Shown one piece after another: positions 36,360 to 47,623 of a DNA stretch of 64,000 nucleotides. A model generated the notes under the pieces. It did no database searches and was not told the DNA's origin. It worked only from the letters and a program-made list of their open reading frames with translations. The position numbers were made by a program, and so were the translations under genes. Position 1 is the stretch's first letter. Each line of letters opens with the position of its first letter. The DNA is from Diphasiastrum complanatum. Taxonomy: Eukaryota > Streptophyta > Lycopodiopsida > Lycopodiales > Lycopodiaceae. Location of the stretch: the NCBI GenBank assembly GCA_029204225.1, contig CM055109.1:48506599-48570598 (forward strand), written 5' to 3'.

Positions 36360-38177
36360 TATGCTTCATTGATACAATATTCATAAATAGAGCCTATAAC
36401 TTCATCCATATAGGAATGGGGTACTAATAATGAGGGCTTGGTAATCAAGACATTAACGTTTAGTGCCATCCTTCTTATTAACAAGTAAAACAGGAGCTCC
36501 AAAGGGACTCTAACTAGGAACAATGAGGCCTTTTTGTAAGAGATCAAAAACTTGACGCTGTACTTTGACTTGTTCAAAGTGAGACACGCGATAAGGAGCT
36601 CTAGAAGGAGGATAGGCATGAGGAATCAAATCGATACGATGGTTGATAGGGCGTAAAGGTGGTAAGGTAGAAGGCTTATCGAAGACTGAGTGATAGGTCA
36701 TGAGGAACTCGGTAATAGCAGGTGGAATAGGATAGAAGTATCTGATGAAGTAGCAAGGTGGACACATAGAAGAGCTGCACAATGGACTTTAGGAATGCCG
36801 TGCATAAATTGCTTGGCAATTATAAGGTTAAAATCAATTGCAGAAATTGATACAGAGAAAACTAAAAGGAGAATTATCAACCAGTAAAAATATATGCTAT
36901 TCAACAAGGTTAATAGTAACATCTCGTAAGGAAGCAAACCAATTAGCACCAAGTATAATATCATATCACTCAATGGGAATAATATAAAAATCAGCATATT
37001 CAGAGAATGTACCGACATGGTATGGAAGAGTGTGAACTGTGAAACATGTGTAATCTGAAAAGAATGAGAATTGACTACTTGAACATGTGTAATCTGAAAA
37101 GAATGATAATTGACTACTTCAACATGTAAAGGATGAGAAACATGGATAGTAGGAGCGTGAATACGAGTAGCAACCGTCTGACGAAGAAAAGAATGAGTAC
37201 TACCAATATCAACTAGGGCAACGAACTCACGACCAGTAATACTAACACATACACGAATGTGGAAAGGACCAAGAGTGCGGATCAAGTGGCGAAAGCGAAT
37301 TGGGCTGGATATATGGCATGATGATCGGGAGGGGGAGGGTCAAGGATCTCCTCAACAAGGGAGATGGAAGAATCATCTGGATCAAAGACCTCGTGGACCT
37401 GTAAAGCTGCAGGTGGGCATGAGTGTGGACAATTCCGATTGAAATGATCAGAACAAAGGTTCTTAGAATGGATTTCATTCATCTCTTGTGAAGAATACCG
37501 TTTAAAGACAATATTATGAGGAACAAAAGGACGTATGGAAAGAGGGGTAGGAGATACAATAGGAGATGGAGAGATAGGAGAAGAAGATGCAACAGGAGTA
37601 ATGGAATGAGAAAGAGGTGGGCGAGAAAAGTAAGATTGGTAATTTGGTATGATGGTTGCTTATCTAGATATTTATGCTGTAAAGTACAAGCATGCGACAT
37701 AGCATGATCTAGAGAAGTGGGCTGGAAACATCATAGCTCAAAGCACCACGTAAACCAGATATATAACGACCAATAACCTCAACAAGTGGCAGATCAGTGC
37801 AGATAGAGTATTCAAGAACTTGTCATTATATTCTAAGAGTGGACCTGTTTGTTTGAGTTGCCGATGGAGGTCAAAGCTGTGATTGGAACCAAGTAGGATC
37901 CACCATAGCAAAGTGTATTGTTACCTTGAACTCAACCCAAGTAGCAGAAGTATCGAGAAGAGTCTAATGTGGATAGAGTAGGAGAGGAAAACAATGGCTA
38001 GAAAAGATAGCCACTATTAAAAACTAGCCACCGGAAATAATCTGCAATTTTTTTTTTGGCCGCCAAGTGTAGTGGAAGAACTTCCACTAAAAATCTGCCA
38101 GGAAAAAATGGAATGTTGCCAGGTATGGAGAAAAAGCTAGCGCTCCCACTGAGGAAGGAAAGTGCTCTAATACCATG
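36360..38177 (-). mobile_element. Decayed Ty3/gypsy element (gypsy3) with primer site
   Basis: From the right on the minus strand: primer site TGGTATTAGAGCA (one mismatch to initiator Met tRNA) near 38163-38177, a leader with a palindromic word GTGGAAGAACTTCCAC, gag remnants (37700-37480), a Cys/His stretch LCSDHFNRNCPHSC, an aspartic protease segment (ALVDIGSTHSFL, about 37215), and an RT N-terminus (HRIDLIPHAYPPSRAPYRVS, 36650-36590). The 3' half of pol is gone. Stops are common. Confidence 0.72.
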
Positions 38178-38947
38178 TTATGATCACAATCACAGATATT
38201 GGTATCAAATGAAGTAGTATAAGACAACAACAAGCATTCTCCAACTAAAAGCATAAATGTCAATGACTCAATGGCCACCGATAGCTCAGGCAAATCTCTA
38301 CAAAGTTCTCCAGTACAAAGATGGAACTCTGTCACAAAGGGCTCAAGACTCCAAAACATACAAGGAATAATGATAGAATGATGACCTCTATTTAGTAAGG
38401 CAATCATTCTAGGGCATCTGGCCAATTTAAGTATCAAATATATTTTAAAGGGAAGGTAAACATAATAAAAGAATTGTGGGACCCCAAATAGTTGCTTGTC
38501 AAATAAATGTATAGTAGAGAAGTATGGATTGTGTCCATTACAGTACAAATACCTACTTAGCTTGAAAAAAGGCTTTTATAGCATGATAAGAAAATGATCA
38601 AGACACAGCTGCAAGAACACAGTAATCAGTGCAAAAGAAACCTTGAGATAGATGTTATAATCCTCCAACAAAAAAGCAAACATAACAATCAAGGAAATGG
38701 CTTGCATGTCTTCCTACAAAGGAACTTTACTTTACGGAGGCTCCCCAGAGCACTGCAAACTCCAGAGCACATTATGGAGGAATGAGCCAGAAGAATATCT
38801 ATAAATGTAGGACCGTATATAAAAAGTAGTGCTAATAGGATGCAGTGAGAGTCAATCAAATTAAATCCTCTAGTGATATCATACACTGTCCTTGATTTAT
38901 AGTGCATTTATTTGTTATTGGTGTTTACCTCTTTTGGGTTTTAGCAG
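38178..38947. other. Probable LTR remnant of gypsy3, then unassigned intron
   Basis: TGTTATGATCACAATCACAG begins immediately beside the primer site, so 38178 should be an LTR edge. I could not find the other edge. The last bases TTTTAGCAG make the acceptor for the exon at 38948. Confidence 0.45.
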
Positions 38948-39063
38948 GACCAAAACCAAGAGCTGCAGAAAAAGCTGCCAAACTGGAAACTGAGAGATTC
39001 CAAAAACTTCGATTATTACAAGAATCAACAAAATTACTGCAGAGCAATCCTGCTTTGACAAAG
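38948..39063 (+). CDS. GLE1: GLE1 exon (RAAE...LE segment)
   Basis: Acceptor TTTTAGCAG at 38947, donor GTAATG at 39064. It encodes PKPRAAEKAAKLETERFQKL and RLLQESTKLLQSNPALTK. It parallels the Arabidopsis stretch IRAAESALILENHRLKKLEE. Two leading bases complete Gly from the exon at 33021 and it ends in phase 0. Confidence 0.86.
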
Positions 39064-39259
39064 GTAATGTTTGGCTGGCTTTTTATGCAAACTTATCAAA
39101 CCATTTTCAATTGTTCAAAAGAATGTATGAACTTGTTCTTGCTTGATTGTTCATATTTTGTTCTGAAACATTTGCAAGTAATTTGTGTTCCAAGCACTAT
39201 CTGTAGACATTGGTCTCATTAGATGAGCTTTATCTGAAAGTACTGTCTTCCATTACCAG

Positions 39260-39330
39260 GAGCTGAAGTCATTGGAGCGGCTAATAATCAAGATACTGCA
39301 ACAAATTGCTGCTACCCAGGAACAAGTCAG
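39260..39330 (+). CDS. GLE1: GLE1 exon, last one visible
   Basis: Acceptor ATTACCAG at 39259, donor GTTAGT at 39331. It encodes ELKSLERLIIKILQQIAATQ then EQV and part of Arg. It corresponds to the helix just before the C-terminal Gle1 domain in Arabidopsis. Two bases (AG) remain for the next exon, which is not found in the remaining 24.6 kb of the window. Confidence 0.83.
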
Positions 39331-39539
39331 GTTAGTTTAGTTGCTGATAGCTTCTTAAGGCTTTGAAATTCTATTTGAAGGCTTGGTGAGGACCCATCTT
39401 GTTGGACCTGCATGGAATTTTTTATGAAGTTATCAGTGTTGACAGTCAAATTTGTATGAAAATTTTCTTTATTTTTGTGAATTTGCTTAAAAGGTTCTAT
39501 CAAAAGTTCCTGCAGAATTAAGATTGAGAGAACTTTGTC

Positions 39540-40273
39540 CTTTTGATTCAGATTATACAAAAGATTATGCACCCATGTGCCTATAGGTATCCATGAAGAT
39601 GTTAGCTTTCTCGAACTTCCCCAGCCTTTAGCCTGTGCCATCAAGTCTACTTGATTCATGCAACAGACTCTCTCCAAGACTAGCCATACTAAAATCTTCA
39701 CCAAATGGAGGCTCAACCTGAAAGGAATCAAAAAAGAAACTTCTCCCAAACTAGGATATGTAGCCACTTCAAGGCAAGCTCCTGCTTTTGACTTTTTCAC
39801 TTGGTATGGCCTTGCTAGCACAAGCACTAGACCCCACTGGATCAGAAACCAAAAGCCCCTATAGAAAGTGCGCCCTACTTTTGTGTAAGCTCCTCTAGAA
39901 AGTCTTCCTAAAACTTAGCCAAAATTAAGTTTTTGGGTCATCACACTCTCCTTGCCAACAGCTCTCCAATAGTGCAAGACTCAACTTGATTTGACTCCTA
40001 TAGATCAAAAGTGCCCTCCTACAAGGTTTAGATGCTTCTAGAAAATCAGAATCTTCTCAAGAATTTAAGCATTGAAGTTTATCTCACTCTCACACTCACA
40101 GGCTAGACAACCTGCTCTGATACCATAATGAATTGCAAGACCTAGCTATGGAGTATCTTAACTTCAATACTAGATCAACCAAAAAAGCTTGAGAAACTTA
40201 GCTGTGGAAAACGTCAAATACAAGGAAAATAGCATAAGCACCAAGAGTTAGAAGAAGAAATGAATTGCTAGAA
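39540..40273 (-). mobile_element. Copia fragment F: LTR end, primer site, leader and gag start
   Basis: Minus-strand order: LTR 3' part (40273-40126), primer site TGGTATCAGAGC (40125-40114), about 430 bp of leader, then a gag start at 39687 (MASLGESLLHESSRLDGT, then a stop). Leader and gag match copia2 (50533-51060) closely, so F is an older copy of that family. The rest of gag and all of pol are absent. LINE C lies inside its LTR; the rest of the LTR is at 42614-42710. Confidence 0.82.
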
Positions 40274-42613
40274 AGAAAGAAAGAAAGAAAGAAAGAAAGC
40301 TTTATTAATGTCTTTTCCATGCCAAAAGGCATATAAGACTAATGAAGTACATGTCATGTATGTGGTAACCATGGGAGCGTATAAAAAACGTCTCCAAACT
40401 GTAATAAAGAAAAACATCTAGTGCAACCTAAAATAGACACGTATGCGAGAATGTGCATAATAATAATCATATGTGTCTCGGGTAAGATGTCAAGGCTGTG
40501 CTGCATCTGCTGTGCTGCTGCTCTAAAAAGATGTAATGCGAGCCACAGTATGGGAAAGCACTGGAGTCTGCCGGCGGCATCTGTGAGTATGAGCACGTGT
40601 ATGTGTGATAGTAGTAGTAGTACGCCCCTGCGTAGAATGTCTAGTAATCCTGGTGGTATCCTGATGGTGAGAGGTACACTGTCTCTGATCTCTATGAGCA
40701 TGAGAGCGGCCAACAGCCTCGTCGTCATCCTCATCATAATCCTCATCCTCAGGTACTAAATGATGCGATCTCCGTCTAGTAAAGAACGAAGTAGTCAATG
40801 GCTGTGAGGTAAAATGCTGGGGTGTCTCGTATAGATCTCTCCGTAGTCTGGACATCTCGTGTACCATGAGAGCGACACACCGTGGGTCCTCATAAGCTAT
40901 GAGAGATCGTAGAGTGGTAGGCATCCCTCGGAACAGGCAGTGATATCTTCCTCTAATCTCATAATATACAGGGCACCGAAATATAAAGTGCTCCTCAAAC
41001 TCCACCTCACCTAGGGAGCAGAACTGGCAAATCCGCTCCTCTCTGGGAATACCGTGGAACCTCCCAGTCTCAATAGCTAGCTGATGAGAGGACACCCTGA
41101 GCTGCCCCAATGTGAATCTGAGGCAATGTGACAATCCCGAGTCCAAGTAGCGTGGCATGACCGGGGTCCCTGATGCATCTAGCTCCAAGAAATGAGTCCG
41201 ATAGAAAGCTGGCTTAACCCCTAGCTGGTTACGCCAAGTCCGCTCTAGATATGTGCGATAAAGGAAGCGTCTGATATACTGATGTGTGCCGGAGGGGAGC
41301 TCTGTGATGGAGATGCCAAATGATACAAGTAGGAGGTGAGAGGCCTGAGAGAACCATGATAGCCTGTAGCCCTGATCATGAAGACGCTGTGAGGAGGATA
41401 GTGCAACCTGTATGTATCGCCTGTCTATCTCTGGTAGCGCCTGTATCCTCTGTATATAGGTGATAAGTTGAAGAACTGCCTCGATCTGTATAGGTGGAAC
41501 TGCAAACTCGGCCAGGAGAATCTCATGGGGAACAGAAGGCTTCGCTCGAATCAACCGAGCTAGCATGGTGGTCTGTAATCGTGAGAGACTGGCCCAATGT
41601 GAAGAAGGAAGACCTACATACCATGTCTCTGCCGCATATAAATCCGTGGGGGTAACAATGGTATCGAAGAGGTGACACTTACTGCGAGCATCCTGGATGG
41701 ACTTGCGGAAAAAAAATCGCTCTAGCTGAACAAGGGAGGCATGTCCTTTCCCTAGTCGAGTGGTAGCGGCCTGTCTCATGCTAAAAGTAGGACCTGAGAA
41801 AAGGACCCCCAAGTATGTGTAGGAAGGGACCACCTCTAGAATCTGTCCGCCCAAAGTAAGCTCCTGTCGCTGCATGAATGCCCTCGAAGTGTTGAAGACC
41901 ATAACCTTGGTCTTCCCAATGTTCACCCCTAGGCCCCATCTGGTGCAAAACTCATGCAAGCAATCCAACTGTCGTTGTAGGCCCTCTCTGGTCGGTGAGA
42001 CCAACACCACATCATCAGCATAAAGGAGGATAGCAATCAAGATGTCACCAAGCCTGCAGCCAGTACCGCCACCCTGTGTAATGACTCTCTCCAACTCATC
42101 AATATACAAGCCAAAGAGGACTGGTGAGAGGGAACAACCCTGCTTTACCCCAATAGTGCTCCAGATGTGCTCAGATATGCCACTGCTATGTCGGAAACAA
42201 CCAAGGACACGCTCATAAAGTGCCATCACAGCAAGAACAATGTCGGTGGAGAAGCCGAGGTCTCGGAGTCTCTGGATGAGCAATGAACGAGGAACAGAAT
42301 CAAAGGCTTTCCTGAAGTCCACAAAACAACAGTAAACCCTCACTCTCCTGTGCTTAGCCTCCTCAATCAAGGCTCGCAATGTGAAGATGTGATCTGCCGT
42401 GGAATAATGTGCTCCGAAACCAGCCTGACCCATGGCATGTAGTCTCCTAGTCTCCGCTTCTGAGCTCACAACAGACTGCAGTATAGTACCATATAATTTA
42501 GCCAGGACATGTCCGATCATGATGGTGTGGTAGTTACTCGGAATCATGGGGTCACCATTCTTATGGATGGGGTGGATAATGTTAGTGCACCAGGGAGACG
42601 GAAAGCCAAAGAC
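40274..42613 (-). mobile_element. LINE C, 5'-truncated, inserted in a copia LTR
   Basis: Minus strand, same family as LINE A and nearly identical to it. The tail is (TTTC)n, read as GAAA repeats at 40274-40300, preceded by the shared 3' untranslated region with AATAAAGC. The 5' end stops within ORF2 at about 42613 (VFGFPSPWCTNIIHPIHKN), a usual LINE truncation. Compared with copia2, about 80 bp of the host LTR is missing at the insertion point, so no clear target duplication is seen. Confidence 0.88.
40523..42612 (-). CDS. LINE C ORF2, 5'-truncated but open: reverse transcriptase to C-terminus
   Basis: An uninterrupted frame of about 690 codons (the first in-frame ATG is at 42547, but the frame is open to the truncation). 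RT motifs: VYCCFVDFRKAFDSVPRSL, IGVKQGCSLSPVLFGLYIDE, LLYADDVVLVS, VNIGKTKVMVFNTS. Then a thumb/connection region, the C-terminal zinc motif CQFCSLGEVEFEEHFIFRC, and an Asp-rich then Arg/His-rich tail ending ARITSF. Endonuclease and ORF1 are lost by truncation. The clean frame implies the most recent insertion among the three LINEs. Confidence 0.88.
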
Positions 42614-42710
42614 GGTTGACCATATGAATGAGCTGTTTGGCCAAGTAACTTATTTAAGCTACAAATAGGGGGTCCCATGTATTTAATTAATAACATGCCC
42701 ATGCCCCATG
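42614..42710 (-). repeat. Remainder of copia F LTR (other side of LINE C)
   Basis: GAGCTGTTTGGCCAAGT and AACATGCCCATG match, on the minus strand, the copia2 LTR stretch around GGGGCATGTTTTTAACT and TTGGCCAAGTAGCTC. It ends abruptly at 42710 against the TGTCACAAGC edge of the next LTR. Confidence 0.7.
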
Positions 42711-43189
42711 TGTCACAAGCTAGTCTCTCCAAGCTCGTGAATCCTAGAAGCCGGTGTGTAGAATGAACCTCCCAACCATAGGCACCCCCTCCTTGAATCC
42801 TTCTACTTGTTATTCCCGTCAAGTGGCACATGGCATCCACCTGTGGGTGATCAGTCCACTTGGCATGCCTGGCCCCTGTGACCTGTGAAAATTGAGTGAC
42901 TCATAGGCTACCACCCCTGTGCCCGCCAAAGACCTGTGACCCTCTTGGTCACCCCGACTACTTGCCGGCTAGCATCTCGTCACTGACGGCTAGGGTCCCG
43001 ACAGTCAAGACACACCGCGTCTTTGACAGCTTGTCAGGCGGCCACAAGGGGTCACTGCTCGTGACGCACTGGTCCCAGCTTGGGACAGATGTCCTCATCG
43101 GTCACCGACCCTGGCCAATACTAGGCCTCAGGCCCTTTGGGTAACTGGCCATGCCGAGATCATGGTAGAGTCGTAACTGGACACTAACA
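42711..43189 (-). repeat. 3' LTR of gypsy2, about 479 bp
   Basis: On the minus strand it begins TGTTAGTGTCCAG at 43189, right after the purine-rich tract GCCAGAGGAGGGAAGGATT, and ends GCTTGTGACA at 42711, so it has TG...CA ends. No matching 5' LTR is seen near 46.2 kb, so the element is truncated on that side. Confidence 0.6.
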
Positions 43190-43210
43190 ATCCTTCCCTC
43201 CTCTGGCAAG

Positions 43211-43640
43211 TCATCGGTCCTCGATGACAAACTCTGGGTAAGACTTCTGCAACGCCTGTCGCGTCTCCCAGGTAGCATTTGACAACGGATGCCCTTTCCA
43301 AGTTACTAGATACTCTTGAAGGAGACGATTCTGCAATCGTCGCTCCCTTCGATCTAGGATTCTTTCTGGTCCATAACCTGTGGTGTCTTTCTCCTCAAGA
43401 GACACTAGACCTTCCACCAGGCTATCGCCATCGTGCAAACATTTCGTCAGTTTGCTAACATGGAATACTGGATGCACCTTTCATCCCACAGGTAGCTGTA
43501 GCTTATAAGCTACTTGGCTCACCTTCTTAATAATCAACCATGGTCCACAATACCTAGGAGATAACTTGGCGCACTTTCTTGTGTGTAGCACCTTCGACTT
43601 CAAAGGGACTAGTAAATACACCCAATCTCCATTCTCAAAT
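43211..43640 (-). pseudogene. Gypsy2 integrase C-terminus and chromodomain
   Basis: Reads YWEFENGDWVYLLVPLKSKV, LSPRYCGPWLIIKKVSQVAY, VHPVFHVSKLTKCL, then EYLVTWKGHPLSNATWE (chromodomain W-K-G...TWE core) and ends EFVIEDR. This module marks chromoviruses and is thought to steer integration to marked chromatin. It is in a different frame from the upstream gag-pol part. Confidence 0.82.
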
Positions 43641-43658
43641 TCCCAATAGTTACGGTTC

Positions 43659-46175
43659 TCACGAGCATAACGCCCTAGCTACAGCCTTGGACAAGTTATC
43701 TCGTGCCATCTCTAGCTTGCCAATTACGGTCTTGAGATGAACCTCATGCTCCTCGATCGCTTTACTAAAAACCAATATACCGTCAATAAAATTGACGACA
43801 AACTTGCTCATATAGTCTCGCAAGACATCGTTCATGAGCATCATGAACATGGCTGGGGCATTGGTTAACCCAAATGGCATAACCAAAAACTCATAATGAC
43901 CGAAACGGGTTCGGAAGATCGTCTTTTGGACGTCTTCATCTCGAATCCGTATTTGATGGTATCCACTTTTGAGATCTATCTTACTGAAAATGGTTGCACC
44001 TTGCAACGCATCCAGTAGATCATCAATCCTGGGCATCAGATACCTGTGCTTTACAGTGATCTTATTCAATCCCCTGTAATCTACACACATCCGGAAACTA
44101 CCATCCTTTTTCTTGACAAGTAAAATAGGAGAGGCGAAAGGTGAATAACTAGGACGGATGTACCCCAGCTTGAGATACTCCTCCAACATTTTTCTGACTT
44201 CCTCTTCCTCTATTAGGCTCAACCTATAAGGAGGCCTACATACCGGATTTGCCCCTGGAACGAGCTCAATACGATGATCAACGTTCCGACTAGGCGGCAA
44301 TCCCTTTGGCGTATTACTAATTGGCACATGTTTAAACTGAGTGCGGATGGACTTCTCCAACTCACTTGATGGGTCACATCTAGGCTATAATGAAAATGCA
44401 TGTGCACTAGGGGATGCAAAAGTAAATGAAGCTTCTTGTGGTTTATTAGTGAGTGTGCTTATCTGATTATTACCAACAGAAGAATCAAAACTGGAATCGA
44501 CATTCACATAACACAACCACAAATACTGAATCTCCATTCTCTTTATTTGCATACAGGTAACAAGAGGACCCTCAACAGATGGTCTCTCCCCCTTTAAGAC
44601 ATGAGACATACCCTCATGCCCGAACTTATACACATGTGACTTAAAATCTATAGCGGGCTGCTTACTTGCATGCCACCACTTACCAAGTACAATATCAAAC
44701 TTAGCTAGTTTAGTAATTTCAAAATCTAACTTCTCGGTATACGTCTGAATAGACAAAGATGCCCGAGAGATTATTTCATCCTAAACCTCTGTTCCCTTAC
44801 CATCTGGCATCTCAACAGTATGCCGGTAATCAGATGGAACCGTAGCCAAGCAAAACTTCCTTACCACGCGAGAATTGATAATATTATGCGAGGAACCGGT
44901 GTCAAACATGATGAGCACGTCATGACCTTCCAGCTTCCCCCTCATGTGTATCAGTTCACTATCTGGAAACTGATAAGCTTCACGCGCCTTGGTGGATAAA
45001 TAACAAACTGGTGCCTCTGGAACAAGCTTCCGCACCGAAATAGTCATGACACGACGAGTGTCGTCATCATCACTTACCAACAAGTCATCCAAAATTTTCT
45101 CATCCTTGCCCTCATCTTGACGTTGCATAGCATGGAGCTTCTTGCCCGTACATCGAGGACAATCTTTCAAAAGATGCTTGCCAAGACAGAAAAAGCATAA
45201 TCCGTCTTTCTTGGCCTTTTTCTTTTGCTCAGGACTAAGGGGAGACTTGTCGTAAGCACGACGAGCCATAGGAGATCCCGCCTTGCGCTTCAAAGTCTTT
45301 TGCATCTAGATAGGATCCTTCTGCAAAAAGCCTTTCTGACTAGCTTGGCCAGACTTTTGCAAACCCTTCCTCTGAGGCCAGCTTGGCGCTCCAGATTTAG
45401 CCTTGGTGCGCACATTACCTTCAAAGTTGAGATTTGTAGCAACTGCCTCTTCTAAGGTCTTGCACCCTTCATTAAGCATTGAAGGCCTCAACTCTTCACG
45501 AAGGCCAAATATGAACTTGTGGACTACTAGCCACTCGGGAATCTCTTCTGGAATCTTGATAAGTTTCTCACGATACCTATCAGCACATTCCTGCACCATG
45601 TATTGCCTCTGACGATGCAAAAGCCAAGCATCCGTCGCACGCACATGCTCATGTGGAGGAATAAATTGAGCTCTGAAAGCTCGCTTAAACTCAAGCCAGG
45701 TGGATGGAGCCTGATTAGACTTCAACAATTTACGCCACCACCTGTCAGTAAAATTAGTGAAATGGTAAGCAGCTTTGCGGACCTGCCAACCCTCATCAGT
45801 TGGGGACCGCTTCAAATCAAAATACTCTTCCACTTATGCAACCATTGATCTACGATATCAATATTGCGTTACGGGTAGGTTTAATATCTTTGTCTTCTGG
45901 GTTCTTCTGGGTAGGGTGGAGGTAACACAGGACGAACAACAGGAGACGGATAAGGCGGAGCATATTGCGTAACCACCAGCTACCATCATCCCTCGCATCT
46001 CTGCGACGGTCTTTTCCACACTATCCATGCAAGCTTGCACAGAAGGGGAAGTACCAACAGGCGAACGAGCAGCCATTGTAGGCGGATTATGGGCATGACT
46101 AAGCACAGGGCTGGGTGGTGGGGATGGGAGAGCAATGGGTGGACTAAGCAGAATATCAACTCTATCATCTTCCAT
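43659..46175 (-). pseudogene. Gypsy2 gag-pol, one frame with several stops
   Basis: 839 codons in a single frame from MEDDRVDILLSPPIAL (46175). Gag core: RSPTDEGWQVRKAAYHFTNF, WWRKLLKSNQAPSTW. Zinc knuckle CFFCLGKHLLKDC (about 45200-45160); protease LIMFDTGSSHNIINSRVV (about 44910); RT with [60 protein letters not shown]. The active-site box reads FIDGIL where F-x-D-D-I-L is usual, so one catalytic Asp is lost. In-frame stops end segments at 45858, 45306, 44781 and 44385. A junction at about 43740 joins RT ([10 protein letters not shown]) to integrase C-terminal sequence ([16 protein letters not shown]), removing RNase H and the integrase core. Confidence 0.85.
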
Positions 46176-46265
46176 TATGAAACAAAAACAGAGATAGCAC
46201 AAAATCAAGCTAGAAATTTTGCACTTATTGTAAAACACTCAGAAAAGGCAAATCTGACCAAACTT

Positions 46266-47120
46266 TCAACTGCAAGACAACAAAGACAAGGAAAGAAAAA
46301 AAAGATGAGCTCTCCCTGTATGATCCACCTGTGTACTCAACCTTGGTTCAATTTGTGTAGAAGCTGTATCACATGGACCTGTATCTTTCTGAACATCATC
46401 TATAACCGGAGTTTTTGATGTAGGAGAAAATACATCTTCCTCAATTTCTTCTAGGTTAGAAGACTCACCTTCTTTGAACACAACATCCTTGCTCATAATC
46501 ACCTTCCTACTGGTAAGGTTATAAAGACAATATGCCTTCTCTTCCTCATCATAACCAAGGAATAAACACTTGATTGCCTTTGAATCAAGTTTTTGATGAT
46601 GATCTTTAGGAACATGAGCATATGCAATACAACCAAAAACTCGTAGGTGATCCACTTTAGGTTTTATACCTGTGAAAGCTTCTTCTAGAGTTCGATTGAG
46701 AACGGCTTTTGTAGGAGTTCTGTTGAGTAAGTAAACTGCTGTACAAACTGCTTCACCCCACAAATGATTCTTGAGGTTCTTACCTCGTAGCATGCTTCGA
46801 GCACTCTCCACAATGGACCTGTTCTTTCTCTCAGCTACTCCATTATGCTGTGGTGTATCTGTCGAAGCTAGTTGTCTCTTGATTCCATGTTCTTTGCAGA
46901 ATTCCTGGAACTCTGTAGATGTGAACTCACATCCCTTATCTGAACGTAGAATCTAGATTTCTTTTCCTGTTTGCTTCTCAACAAGTGATTTGAACCGAGT
47001 AAAGAACTTAAAAGCTTGACTCTTATACTTAAGCAAGTATATCCATACCTTCTTGGAAAAATCATCCACAAATACCATGAAGTAGGATGCTCCTCCTATA
47101 GACGTAGTCTGCATGGGACC
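46266..47120 (-). pseudogene. Copia E integrase, C-terminal part (split by gypsy1)
   Basis: Minus strand: GGASYFMVFVDDFSKKVWIY, then a stop before LRSDKGCEFTSTEF, then DTPQHNGVAERKNRSIVESA, WGEAVCTAVYLLNRTPTKAV, LRVFGCIAYAHVPKDHHQKL, KCLFLGYDEEEKAYCLYNL. Its N-terminal part is at 58158-58626, separated by an 11-kb insertion with ACCTA on both sides. RT and RNase H of this copy are missing; the sequence ends against gypsy2 at about 46290. Confidence 0.85.
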
Positions 47121-47125
47121 ACCTA
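47121..47125. repeat. Target-site duplication ACCTA, left copy of gypsy1
   Basis: ACCTA at 47121-47125 and again at 58153-58157. Removing 47126-58157 rejoins copia E integrase in frame as ELVHTDLGGPMQTTSIGG. Confidence 0.93.
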
Positions 47126-47573
47126 TGTTACAATCTTACTTACTGCAAACCTCCAGGTGCCGGTTAACCACAAGAGACCGAACGTTTCACGTTCCACCCC
47201 GCCATAGGACCTAATTCAAGTCCACCCACCGTGCCCTGGCCTGTGACCGTATCAAGCTAGATCCGACCTCCATCCCAGACGGCGTCCCATACCACTGCCT
47301 AGGCTCTCAGCCATCTCCTGCCTCACGCTAGCAATACATCCTGGCCGTGCACATGCTCTCCATCCACCTCCTCCTAGGTAGACAGAATGGATGGCAAATG
47401 AGTCCTCCTCCCCTTGTATACCTCCAAGGAGAGAGACTCCAAGCCATGTGCACTCCTGGATCATGACACGTGGCAACCATGCAGGTTTACGAGTCACCGG
47501 TCAAGTCTACAGGCCCAGTCATCGTCTGGTCTCAAGTCTTTGTTTGGGACCCAAGGGAGTTGGGTCCCTAACA
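47126..47573 (-). repeat. Gypsy1 3' LTR (448 bp)
   Basis: TGTTACAATCTTACTTACTG to GGGTCCCTAACA on the + strand. Paired with 57702-58152. Open frames on its minus strand are by-products of LTR sequence, repeated in the other LTR. Confidence 0.93.
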
Positions 47574-47623
47574 TTCCCTCTTCCTTAAAATATTCCTTAT
47601 CTAAGGAAGGAATCCCGGGAATC

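Larger units (their letters stand above)
5722..39330 (+). other. GLE1: GLE1 gene (mRNA export factor), partial, giant introns
   Basis: Eight exons spread over 33.6 kb join in phase into about 389 residues. In plants and other eukaryotes GLE1 sits at the cytoplasmic face of the nuclear pore and, with inositol hexakisphosphate, activates the DEAD-box helicase that strips export proteins from mRNA (established for the family). The match to my memory of Arabidopsis GLE1 runs collinearly: an N-terminal D-P-x-P-x-W motif, an acidic patch, a QYQR motif, the motif SQ(V/I)EERKIR, a long Lys/Glu/Ala coiled coil, then a RAAE...LE segment. Introns are 14,915, 365, 10,817, 86, 137, 5,926 and 196 bp, and the last is at least 24.6 kb. 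The C-terminal Gle1 domain is not seen and should lie past 64 kb, unless the gene is truncated. Every long intron is packed with transposons. Confidence 0.88.
43190..46290 (-). mobile_element. Gypsy2: chromodomain Ty3/gypsy, internally deleted
   Basis: Minus-strand element with gag, protease and the first half of reverse transcriptase in one frame, then a deletion joining RT to the last part of integrase and a chromodomain. The 5' LTR is missing. It borders copia E (integrase C-terminal end near 46290) on one side and the F LTR remnant on the other. Confidence 0.8.

Noticed and set aside
47252-47497. 81-codon minus-strand open frame, repeated at 57831-58076
   Set aside because: It lies within both gypsy1 LTRs; the duplication reflects the LTR pair, not a gene.
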